Shown: piece by piece, positions 34,501 to 45,880 of the stretch | Layout: each line of letters opens with the position of its first letter | Position numbering within the stretch: the first letter of the stretch is position 1 | DNA from: Ascaris suum | Lineage: Eukaryota > Nematoda > Chromadorea > Rhabditida > Ascarididae | NCBI GenBank assembly: GCA_013433145.1 | Contig: CM024183.1 | Location: 7,483,703-7,547,702, forward strand | Direction of reading: 5' to 3' | Length of the DNA stretch: 64,000 nucleotides | Notes under the pieces: generated by a model | The model's input: only the letters and a program-made list of their open reading frames with translations | Databases searched by the model: none | What the model was told of the DNA's origin: nothing | Program-made: the position numbers and the translations under genes

Positions 34501-37500
34501 TCTTCCCTCATTTTGACCTTCCTCATTTTGACCTTCCCCAATTGATTTTCGTGTATTTTGGCCTTATCCGATCTTGATCTTCCCTCCTTTTGACCTTCCC
34601 CATGTTGACCTTCCTCGATTTTGATCTTCGTGTATTTTAGCCTTAACTGATCTTGAACTTGCGGTTTTTGGATAGTTCCTGATTTTGATTTTCCCTCATT
34701 TTGACCTTCCCCGATTTTTACCTTCCCCCATGTTGACCTTCCTCGATTTTGGTCTTCGTCTATTTTGGCCTATCCCATCTTGATCTTCCCTCCTTTTGAC
34801 CTTCCCCCATTTTGACGTTCCCCAATTTTGATCTTCGTGTATTTTGGCCTTAGCTCATTTTGATCTTGCGTTTTTTCGATCCTACCTGATCTTGATCTTC
34901 CCTCACTTTTACCTTCCCCGATTTTTACCTTCCCCCATGTTGACCTTCCTCGATTTTGGTCCTCGTCTATTTGGGCCTATCCGATCTTGATCTTCCCTCC
35001 TTTTGACCTTCCCCCATCTTGACCTTCCTCGATTTTGATCTTCGTGTTTTTTTGCCTTAAGTAATTTTTTTCTTCCCCCTCTTCCATCTTCCCTCATTTT
35101 GATCTTCCCCCATTTTGGCCTTCCCCAATTTTGATCTTCGTGTTTTTTGGCCTTAACTGATCTTGAACTTGCGGTTTTTCGATAGTTCCTCATTTTGATT
35201 TTCCCTCATTTTGACCTTCCCGGACCTTGATCTTCGGTATTTTGGCCTTAAGTTATTTTTTTCTTCCGCCTCTTCCATCTTCCCTCATTTTGATCTTCCC
35301 CCATTTTGACCTTCCGAATTTTGATCTTCGTGTATTTTGGCCTTAACTGATCTTGATCTCGCGGTTTTTCGATTGTTCCTGATTTTGATTTTCCCCCATT
35401 TTGACCTTCCCCAATTTTGATCTTCGTCTGTTTTGGCATTATTCGATCTTGATCTTCCCTCCTTTTGACCTTCCCCCATCTTGACTTCCTCGATTTTGGT
35501 CTTCATGTATTCTGGCCTTAAGTAATCTTTTTCTTCAGCCTCTTCCATGTTCCCTCATTTTGATCTTCCCTCCTTTTGACCTTCCCCAATTTTGATCTTC
35601 GTCTGTTTTGGCTTTATCCGATCTTGATCTTCCCTCCTTTTGACCTTCCCCATCTTGACCTTCCTCGTTTTTGATCTTCGTGTATTTTGGCCTTAACTGA
35701 TCTTGAACTTGCGGTTTTTCGATAGCTCCTAATTTTGATTTTCCCTCATTTTGACCTTCCCCGACTTTGATTTTTTTGTATTTTGGCCTTAAGTAATTTT
35801 GGTCTTCCGCCTCTTCCATCTTCCCCCATTTTGACCTTCCCCAATTTTGATCTTCGTGTATTTTGGCCCTAGCTCATTTTGATCTTGCGTTTTTTCGATC
35901 CTCCCTGATCTTCATCTTCCCTCACTTTTACCTCCCTCGATTTTGATCTTCGTGTCTTTTGCCTTAAGTAATTTTTTTCTTCCGCCTCTTCCATGTTCCC
36001 TCATTTTGATCTACTTCGATTTTGATCTTCGTGTGTTTTGGCCTTAAGTAATTTTTTTCTTCCGCCTCTTCCATCTTCCCTCATTTTGATCTTCCCCCAT
36101 TTTGACCTTCCCGAATTTTGATCTTCGTGTATTTTGGCCTTAACTGATCTTGAACTCGCGGTTTTTCGATTGTTCCTGATTTTGATTTTCCCCCATTTTG
36201 ACCTTCCCCAATTTTGATCTTCGTCTATTCTGGCCTTATCCGATCTTGATCTTCCCTCCTTTTGACCTTCCCCCATCTTGACCTTCCTCGATTTTGATCT
36301 TCATGTTTTTTTGCCTTAAGTAATTTTTTCTTCCCTCTCTTCCATCTTCCCTCATTTTGATCTTCCCCCATTTTGGCCTTCCCAACTTTGATCTTCGTGT
36401 TTTTTGGCCTTAACTGGATCTTGAACTTGCGGTTTTTCGATAGTTCCTCATTTTGATTTTCCCTCATTTTGACCTTCCCAGACCTTGATCTTCGGTATTT
36501 TGGCCTTAAGTAATTTTTCTTCTTCCGCCTCTTCCATCTTCCCTCATTTTGATCTTCCCTCCTTTTGACCTTCCCCATGTTGGCCTTCGTCGATTTTGAT
36601 CTTCGTGTATTTTGGCCTTAAGTAATCTTTTTCTTCCGCCTCTTCCATCTTCCCTCATTTTGATCTTCCCCAATTTTGATCTTCGTGTATTTTGGCCTTA
36701 GCTCATTTTGATCTTGTGTTTTTTCGATCCTCCCTGATCTTGATCTTCCCTCCTTTTGACCTTCCCCATTTTGACCTTCCTCGATTTTGGTCTTCGTCTA
36801 TTTTGGCATATTCGATCTTGATCTTCCCTCCTTTTGACCTTCCCCCATGTTGACCTTCCTCGATTTTGGTCTTGATGTATTCTGGCCTTAAGTAATCTTT
36901 TTCTTCCGCCTCTTTCATCTTCCCTCATTTTGACCTTCCCTCATTTTGACCTTCCCAATTTTGATTTTCGTGTATTTTGGCCTTATCCGATCTTGATCTT
37001 CCCTCCTTTTGACCTTCCCCCATGTTGACCTTCCTCGATTTTGATCTTCGTGTATTTTAGCCTTAACTGATCTTGAACTTGCGGTTTTTGGATAGTTCCT
37101 GATTTTGATTTTCCCTCATTTTGACCTTCCCCGATTTTTACCTTCCCCATGTTGACCTTCCTCGATTTTGGTCTTCGTCTATTTTGGCCTATCCCATCTT
37201 GATCTTCCCTCCTTTTGACCTTCCCCATTTTGACGTTCCCCAATTTTGATCTTCGTGTATTTTGGCCTTAGCTCATTTGTGATCTTGCGTTTTTTCGATT
37301 GTTCCTGATTTTGATTTCCCCCATTTTGACCTTCCCCAATTTTGATCTTCGTCTATTCTGGCCTTATCCGATCTTGATCTTCCCTCCTTTTGACCTTCCC
37401 CCATCTTGACCTTCCTCGATTTTGATCTTCGTGTTTTTTTGCCTTAAGTAATTTTTTTCTTCCCCCTCTTCCATCTTCCCTCATTTTGATCTTCCCCCAT

Positions 37501-40500
37501 TTTGGCCTTCCCCAACTTTGATCTTCGTGTTTTTTGGCCTTAACTGATCTTGAACTTGCGGTTTTTCGATAGTTCTCATTTTGATTTTCCTCATTTTGAC
37601 CTTCCCAGACCTTGATCTTCGGTATTTTGGCCTTAAGTAATTTTCTTCTTCCGCCTCTTCCATCTTCCCTCATTTTGATCTTCCCTCCTTTTGACCTCCC
37701 CCATGTTGGCCTTCGTCGATTTTGATCTTCGTGTATTTTGGGCTTAAGTAATCTTTTTCTTCCGCCTCTTTCATCTTCCCTCATTTTGACCTTCCCTCAT
37801 TTTGACCTTCCCCAATTGATTTTCGTGTATTTTGGCCTTATCCGATCTTGATCTTCCCTCCTTTTGACCTTCCCCCATGTTGACCTTCCTCGATTTTGAT
37901 CTTCGTGTATTTTAGCCTTAACTGATCTTGAACTTGCGGTTTTTGGATAGTTCCTGATTTTGATTTTCCCTCATTTTGACCTTCCCGATTTTTACCTTCC
38001 CCCATGTTGACCTTCCTCGATTTTGGTCTTCGTCTATTTTGGCCTATCCCATCTTGATCTTCCCTCCTTTTGACCTTCCCCCATTTTGACGTTCCCCAAT
38101 TTTGATCTTCGTGTATTTTGGCCTTAGCTCATTTTCATCTTGCGTTTTTTCGATCCTACTGATCTTGATCTTCCCTCACTTTTACCTCCCCGATTTTTAC
38201 CTTCCCCATGTTGACCTTCCTCGATTTGGTCCTCGTCTATTTGGGCCTATCCGATCTTGATCTTCCCTCCTTTTGACCTTCCCCATCTTGACCTTCCTCG
38301 ATTTTGATCTTCGTGTTTTTTTGCCTTAAGTAATTTTTTTCTTCCCCCTCTTCCATCTTCCCTCATTTTGATCTTCCCCATTTTGGCCTTCCCCAATTTT
38401 GATCTTCGTGTTTTTGGCCTTAACTGATCTTGAACTTGCGGTTTTTCGATAGTTCCTCATTTTGATTTTCCCTCATTTTGACCTTCCCGGACCTTGATCT
38501 TCGGTATTTTGGCCTTAAGTAATTTTTTTCTTCCGCCTCTTCCATCTTCCCTCATTTTGATCTTCCCCCATTTTGACCTTCCCGAATTTTGATCTTCGTG
38601 TTTTTGGCCTTAACTGATCTTGAACTCGCGGTTTTTCGATTGTTCCTGATTTTGATTTTCCCCCATTTTGACCTTCCCCAATTTTGATCTCGTCTATTTT
38701 GGCCTTATCCGATCTTGATCTTCCCTCCTTTTGACCTTCCCCCATCTTGACCTTCCTCGATTTTGGTCTTCATGTATTCTGGCCTTAAGTAATCTTTTTC
38801 TTCAGCCTCTTCCATGTTCCCTCATTTTGATCTTCCCTCCTTTTGACCTTCCCCAATTTTGATCTTCGTCTGTTTTGGCTTTATCCGATCTTGATCTTCC
38901 CTCCTTTTGACCTTCCCCCATCTTGACCTTCCTCGTTTTTGATCTTCGTGTATTTTGGCCTTAACTGATCTTGAACTTGCGGTTTTTCGATAGCTCCTAA
39001 TTTGATTTTCCCTCATTTTGACCTTCCCCGACTTTGATTTTTTTGTATTTTGGCCTTAAGTAATTTTGGTCTTCCGCCTCTTCCATCTTCCCCCATTTTG
39101 ACCTTCCCAATTTTGATCTTCGTGTATTTTGGCCCTGGCTCATTTTGATCTTGCGTTTTTTCGATCCTCCCTGATTTCATCTTCCCTCACTTTTACCTCC
39201 CTCGATTTTGATCTTCGTGTCCTTTGCCTTAAGTAATTTTTTTCTTCCGCCTCTTCCATGTTCCCTCATTTTGATCTACTTCGATTTTGATCTTCGTGTG
39301 TTTTGGCCTTAAGTAATCTTTTTCTTCCGCCTCTTCCATCTCCCTCATTTGATCTTCCCCCATTTTGACCTTCCCGAATTTTGATCTTCGTGTATTTTGA
39401 CCTTAACTGATCTTGAACTTGCGGTTTTTCGATAGCTCCTGATTTTGACTTTCCCTCATTTTGACCTTCCCCGACCTTGATCTTCGGTATTTTGGCCTTA
39501 AGTAATTTTTTTCTTCCGCCTCTTCCATCTTCCCTCATTTTGATCTTCCCCCATTTTGACCTTCCCCAATTTTGATCTTCGTCTTTTCTGGCCTTATCCG
39601 ATCTTGATCTTCCCTCCTTTTGACCTTCCCCCATCTTGACCTTCCTCGATTTTGATCTTCGTGTTTTTTGGCCTTAACTGATCTTGAACTTGCGGTTTTT
39701 CGATTGTTCCTGATTTTGATTTTCCCTCATTTTGACCTTCCCCGACTTTGATCTTCGTGCGTTTTGACGTTAAGTAATTTTGGTCTTCCGCCTCTTCCAT
39801 CTTCCCCAATTTTGATCTTCGTCTATTTTGGCTTATCCGATCTTGATCTTCCCTCTTTTGACCTTCCCCCATCTTGACCTTCCTCGATTTTGGTCTTCAT
39901 GTATTCTGGCCTTAAGTAATCTTTTTCTTCCGCCTCTTTCATCTTCCCTCATTTTGATTTCCCCCATTTTGACCTTCCCCAATTTTGATCTTCGTGTATT
40001 TTGGCCTTAATGATCTTGAACTCGCGGTTTTTCGATTGTTCCTGATTTTGATTTTCCCCCATTTTGACCTTCCCCAATTTTGATCTTCGTCTATTCTGGC
40101 CTTATCCGATCTTGATCTTCCCTCCTTTTGACCTTCCCCCATCTTGACCTTCCTCGATTTTGATCTTCGTGTTTTTTTGCCTTAAGTGATTTTTTTTCTT
40201 CCCCCTCTTCCATCTTCCCTCATTTTGATCTCCCCCATTTTGGCCTTCCCCAATTTTGATCTTCGGGTTTTTTGGCCTTAACTGATCTTGAACTTGCGGT
40301 TTTTCGATAGTTTCTCATTTTGATTTTCCCTCATTTTGACCTTCCCCGACTTTGATCTTCGTGCGTTTTGACGTTAAGTAATTTTGGTCTTCCGCCTCTT
40401 CCATCTCCCAATTTTGATCTTCGTCTATTTTGGCCTTATCCGATCTTGATCTTCCCTCCTTTTGACCTTCCCCCATCTTGACCTTCCTCGATTTTGGTCT

Positions 40501-43485
40501 TCATGTATTCTGGCCTTAAGTAATCTTTTTCTTCCGCCTCGTTCATCTTCCCTCATTTTGATCTTCCCCATTTTGACCTTCCCCAATTTTGATCTTCGTG
40601 TATTTTGGCCTTAACTGATCTTGAACTCGCGGTTTTTCGATTGTTCCTGATTTTGATTTTCCCCCATTTTGACCTTCCCCAATTTTGATCTTCGTCTATT
40701 CTGGCCTTATCGATCTTGATCTTCCCTCCTTTTGACCTTCCCCCATCTTGACCTTCCTCGATTTTGATCTTCGTGTTTTTTTGCCTTAAGTGATTTTTTT
40801 CTTCCCCCTCTTCCATCTTCCCTCATTTTGATCTTCCCCATTTTGGCCTTCCCCAATTTTGATCTTCGTGTTTTTGGCCTTAACTGATCTTGAACTTGCG
40901 GTTTTTCGATAGTTCCTCATTTTGATTTCCCTCATTTTGACCTTCCCAGACCTTGATCTTCGGTATATTGGCCTTAAGTAATTTTCTTCTTCCGCCTCTT
41001 CCATCTTCCCTCATTTGATCTTCCCTCCTTTTGACTTTCCCCATGTTGGCCTTCGTCGATTTTGATCTTCGTGTATTTTGGCCTTAAGTAATCTTTTTCT
41101 TCCGCCTCTTCCATCTTCCCTCATTTTGATCTTCCCCAATTTTGGTCTTCGTGTATTTTGGCCTTAGCTCATTTTGATCTTGTGTTTTTTCGATCCTCCC
41201 TGATCTTGATCTTCCCTCCTTTTGACCTTCCCCATCTTGACCTTCCTCGATTTTGGTCTTCGTCTATTTTGGCATTATTCGATCTTGATCTTCCCTCCTT
41301 TTGACCTCCCCATGTTGACCTTCCTCGATTTTGGTCTTGATGTATTCTGGCCTTAAGTAATCTTTTTCTTCCGCCTCTTTCATCTTCCCTCATTTTGATT
41401 CTTCCCTCATTTTGACCTTCCCCAATTTTGACTTTCGTGTATTTTGGCCTTATCCGATCTTGATCTTCCCTCCTTTTGACCTTCCCCCATGTTGACCTTC
41501 CTCGATTTTGATCTTCGTGTATTTTAGCCTTAACTGATCTTGAACTTGCGGTTTTTGGATAGTTCCTGATTTTGATTTTCCCTCATTTTGACCTTCCCCG
41601 ATTTTTACCTTCCCCCATGTTGACCTTCCTCGATTTTGGTCTTCGTCTATTTTGGCTATCCCATCTTGATCTTCCCTCCTTTTGACCTTCCCCCATTTTG
41701 ACGTTCCCCAATTTTGATCTTCGTGTATTTTGGCCTTAGCTCATTTTGATCTTGCGTTTTTTCGATCCTACCTGATCTTGATCTTCCCTCACTTTTACCT
41801 TCCCCGATTTTACCTTCCCCCATGTTGACCTTCCTCGATTTTGGTCTTCGTCTATTTTGGCCTATCCATCTTGATCTTCCCTCCTTTTGACCTTCCCCCA
41901 TGTTGACCTTCCTCGATTTTGATCTTCGTGTATTTTGGCCTTAAGTAATCTTTTTCTTCCGCCTCTTCCATCTTCCCTCATTTTGATCTTCCCCATTTTG
42001 ACCTTCCCCAGTTTTGATCTTCGTGTATTTTGGCCTTAACTGATCTTGAACTTACGGTTTTTCGATAGTTCCTGATTTTGATCTCCCTCCTTTTGACCTT
42101 CCCCCATGTTGGCCTTCGTCGATTTTGATCTTCGTGTATTTTGGCCTTAAGTAATTTTGGTCTTCCGCCTCTTCCATCTTCCCCCATTTGACCTTCCCCA
42201 GTTTTGATCTTCGTGTATTTTCTCCTTAAGTAATTTTTTTCTTCAGCCTCTTCCATGTTCCCTCATTTTGATCTTCCCTCCTTTTGACCTTCCCCCATCT
42301 TCACCTTCCTCGATTTGGTCTTCGTGTATTTTGGCCTTAAGTAATTTTTTTCTTCCGCCTCTTCAATGTTCCCTCATTTTGATCTTCCCCCATTTTGACC
42401 TTCCCCAATTTTGATCTTCGTGTATTTTGGCCTTAACTGATCTTGAATTTGCGGTTTTTGGATAGTTCCTGATTTTGATTTTCCCTCATTTTGACCTTCC
42501 CCGACTTTGATTTTTTTGTGTTTTGGCCTTAAGTAATTTTGGTCTTCCGCCTCTTCCATCTTCCCCCATTTTGACCTTCCCCAATTTTGATCTTCGTGTA
42601 TTTTGGCCCTAGCTCATTTTGATCTTGCGTTTTTTCGATCCTCCCTGATCTTCATCTTCCCTCACTTTTACCTCCCTCGATTTTGATCTTCGTGTTTTTT
42701 TGCCTTAAGTAATTTTTTTCGTCCGCCTCTTCCATCTTCCCTCATTTTGATCTTCCCCAATTTTGATCTTCGTGTATTTTGGCCTTAGCTCATTTTGATC
42801 TTGTGTTTTTTCGATCCTCCCTGATCTTGATCTTCCCTCCTTTTGACCTTCCCCCATGTTGACCTTCCTCGATTTTGGTCTTCGTGTATTTTGGCCTTAA
42901 GTAATCTTTTTCTTCGCCTCTTCCTCTTCCCTCATTTTGATCTTCCCCCATTTTGACCTTCCCCAATTTTGATCTTCGTGTATTTTGGCCTTAACTGATC
43001 TTGAACTTGCGGTTTTTCGATAGTTCCTGATTTTGATCTTCCCTCTTTTTGACTTTCCACGATTTTGATCTTCGTCTATTTTGGCCTTGTCCGATCCTGA
43101 TCTTGCCTCCTTTTGACATTCCCCATTATGACCTTCGTTTATTTTGGCCTTAACTGATCTAGATTTTCCGCCTTTGCATCCTCCCTGATTTGGTCTTCCC
43201 CATTTTGACCTTGGGCCATTTTATTCTTTCCTCGGTTTTGATCTTCGTTAATTTAGCCTTAGCCAGTTTTGATTTTCCGCCTTTTCGATCCTCTCTGATT
43301 TTGATCGTCCATGATTTTGATCTTCCTCGATTTTGATCTTCCTCGTTCTCATCTCCCCGATTTTCATATCCGCTGATTTTGAACTTCTTTTCATTTTGAT
43401 CTTTGTTCATTTAGATCCTGCTTCATTTTCATCTGGTTGCATCTTCAGCTTGCTTGATTGTGATCCTTCTTTATTTTGATCTACC
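25500..43485. repeat. 16-bp pyrimidine-rich minisatellite array with higher-order structure
   Basis: The whole interval is built from a 16-bp monomer near ATTTTGATCTTCCCTC. Recurrent variants include ATTTTGACCTTCCCCA, ATTTTGATCTTCGTGT, ATTTTGGCCTTAACTG, ATCTTGAACTTGCGGT and TTTTCGATAGTTCCTG. From about 27,500 the variants appear in fixed order over roughly 10-13 monomers, and these blocks are themselves duplicated. The plus strand is strongly T+C-rich throughout. Copies differ by substitutions and by single-base changes in C and T runs. Reading frames on the minus strand (up to 219 codons at 31,855-32,514) encode K/R/E/D/Q/G-rich repeats. Because 16 is not divisible by three and frames break often, I regard the array as non-coding. 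Confidence 0.95.
33042..39600. repeat. ~3.27-kb tandem super-repeat within the minisatellite
   Basis: Rare variant monomers recur at a constant distance: CTTGATGTATTCTGG at 33,597 and 36,871 (3,274), CCTCGTCTATTTGGGCC at 34,961 and 38,231 (3,270), CTACTTCGAT at 36,011 and 39,276 (3,265). This marks a tandem duplication of about 3.27 kb with small indels. A related block recurs around 41,336. Limits are approximate. Confidence 0.75.
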
Positions 43486-43489
43486 TGCG

Positions 43490-44960
43490 ATGGAAGATGA
43501 AGGGAGAATCGATATGGCGGAAAATCAAAATCACTTAAACCCAAAATAAACGAAGATCAAAATCGGAGATCATGAAAATGATTCCAGGTTAAAATGAGTA
43601 AAGACGGAATCAGCTAAGCTCAAGATCGGGAAATATCAAAATCGGAGGGATGAGAACGGGAGAACGTGGACATGAGGGAACTCGAAAACGAGAGGAGATC
43701 AAAATAATGGGGGATCGAAAAGAGAGAACATCAATTCACTTAAGGTCAAAATAAGCGAAGATAAAAATCGGGGAAGATCAAAATGAGGCAATTTCAAAAC
43801 GAGTCGAGATGAAAGTGATCCAAATTCAAAATAGGGGAAGGTCAAAATGAAATAGATGAGAACGAGGGAAGATCGGGAACAGCGAGCGTGGAAGTGGCGG
43901 AAGATCAAAATCAGTTAAACCCAAAATAAAAAGATAAAAACCGGAGAAGCTCAAAAGGATTCAAGGTTTAAAATATGTGAAGATCAAATTATGCAATTTC
44001 AAAATGAGTGAAGATCAAAATGATCCGAGATCAAAGTCGGGGAAGATCAAAATCGAGGAGGTGAGAAGAAGGGAAGATCAAAATCAGGGAAAATGGAAAA
44101 GACGGAAGATCAAAATCAGTTAAGGCGAAAATAAGCGGAGATCAAAATGCACGGAGATCGAAATGAATGAAGGTCAAAATGAGGGAAGATGAAAGTGGCG
44201 GAGATCACAATGAGGGGGGATCAAAATCGTTGAATATCAAGATCACGTAAATTCAAAATCAGTGAAAATGAAAATAAGACAAGGCCAAACCAGGATGTTC
44301 AAATCACGGAGGATGAAAATCAGGTAGGATCAGTGTCACTGAAGGCCAAAACGAGGGAGAATCAAAATGAACGATGATCAGTATCGGCGAAGACCCATAT
44401 GGCTTAAGTTCAAAATGACGCAAGACCAAAATGAAGGAAAATGAACGTGAAGTAGGATCAAAATGAATGAAGATTAGAATGAGGGAAGACCAAATCACAG
44501 AAGATCAAAACGAGGCAAGGTCAAAATGAGGGAAGATCAAAATCATTGAGTATCGAAATCATGGAAGATCATAATCAGCGAAGATCAGAATGAGGGGTGA
44601 TCAGAATGAATAAAGATCAGAATGACAGAAGGTCAATATCAGGGAGATCAGATGAGCTAACAAAATGAGTAGAAACGAAAAAGAGGGAAGGTCAAAATGA
44701 AGAAAGATCAAAATGAATCAATGTGGAAAAGAGGGAAGATCAAAAGAGGAATTTTCAAAATTAACGAAGATCAAAATGACGGAAGATGAAAAGGAAGGAA
44801 GATCAAGTAGAAGCAAAATCAAGCTGGAGACAGATAAAAATGAAAGAAGATCCAAATGAAGAAGGATGAAAAGGAAGGAAGTTGAAAATGGGGAAGATCC
44901 AAATCAGGGAAGCTCAAAATGGAGGAAAATCAAAACGAAGGAAGGCCGAAATGAGAGTAT
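43490..44960. repeat. Inverted arm of the minisatellite (purine-rich plus strand)
   Basis: From about 43,490 the plus strand carries the reverse complement of the monomer (AAAATGAGGGAAGATC and variants such as AAAATCGGGGAAGATC). The change of strand is abrupt, around 43,480-43,500. Monomers here are diverged and have no visible higher-order order, like the left edge. The array ends near 44,960. Confidence 0.9.
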
Positions 44961-44964
44961 ATAT

Positions 44965-45340
44965 TTGTGTATATGCCATTTTTCATACTTAAGGTTTTTC
45001 GCGCTTCTCAAATCTCAATGATTATAGTTTCACAAGCATATATTTTATGAAGTGGGAGTAAAAGACCAGCTCTATCCAACCAGTGCTGTTACTTGTCGAG
45101 ACAGCCGCAAAGTGTGGCGTGAAATGAGTGTTTCTTTTTCCCATGGAAGTGTATAGACAGCGAAATATGCTTTTATTCGCAGGCATGGAATCTCGCAGTC
45201 TTTAACGAAGTTGATTGAGATGAGGTGGAATGGCAAGGATGAGGGTCGGACCACGTTTGGGGCGCGCGTTTCTGTATGTGTACTATAGAGGGGGAGAGAT
45301 GAATTGTTTTCGATTCGGTGCGACGTGTATGTGTAGTGTA
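44965..45340. other. Unique sequence right of the satellite
   Basis: No recognisable gene or repeat. A 157-codon minus-strand frame (45,072-45,545) covers it, but its composition (His/Thr-rich from the GT repeat) argues against coding. Confidence 0.4.
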
Positions 45341-45470
45341 TCATGTGTGATTGAGAAGGTTTGAGCGTGTGTACTTTTGTGGTGTTGTGTGCGTGGGAGG
45401 TGTGAGGTGATGTGTGATGCGTGTGTGTGTCGTGTGTTGTGTGTGGGTGTGGTGACGGCGCGTTACGTAT
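45340..45470. repeat. GT-rich low-complexity block
   Basis: Degenerate TGTGTG/GTGTGG sequence of about 130 bases, with broken (GT)n runs. Confidence 0.8.
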
Positions 45471-45607
45471 GTCCCTCTTTGCGTGTTGTGCGGATGTTGC
45501 GAAGTCCCTACGGTTCATGTATGGTGTAAAGGCAAGCCGAAGCATCCTCGTGTGTCAGAGCCTAGAAGTAGTTGTGTAGAGGTGTGATATCCCCAGTACT
45601 CGGTATA

Positions 45608-45880
45608 AATACTTAACAAAACCCAGACTGTCAGTAGATTTTCGCATCCTCACTTCTGTTGTGCATTTCTTAGCCTGCTGCCTTTCCGAGCGCCGAAGGC
45701 GCGAACCTGTTATACATTTTCTCGCCTTCTATCTTTCCGAGTGCCGAAGGCGCGAGTCTGTTGTGTATTGCTTCGCCTACTGCGTTCGCGTGACCTCATG
45801 AGGCATGTGGCCTGTGAGAAAGATGCGCGCGCGTTCCGGTGCCTCGCGTGCGTTGTTGTGCGCATCCATGAGGTCTCCTG
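45608..45880 (+). repeat. Short tandem repeat next to a TATA-like motif (LTR-like)
   Basis: A TATAAATA motif near 45,604 is followed by two and a half copies of a 51-bp unit (45,658-45,708, 45,709-45,759, then partial) sharing CTTTCCGAG(C/T)GCCGAAGGCGCGA. The downstream segment around 45,785-45,840 shares CTCATGAGG and TTCCGGTGCCT with 48,865-48,900, so both may belong to one interspersed family. I cannot show paired ends. Confidence 0.4.

Noticed and set aside
27750..42559. Dozens of minus-strand open frames of 60-219 codons as protein genes
   Set aside because: They are frames of the purine-rich strand of the minisatellite, overlap each other in different phases and lack splice or start context.
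24775..43485. CRISPR-like array (regular repeats over many kb)
   Set aside because: There are no unique spacers: every 16-bp unit is a variant of one monomer, and the genome is eukaryotic.
45072..45545. 157-codon minus-strand frame
   Set aside because: His/Thr-rich composition comes from the GT-rich repeat; no domain and no exon structure.
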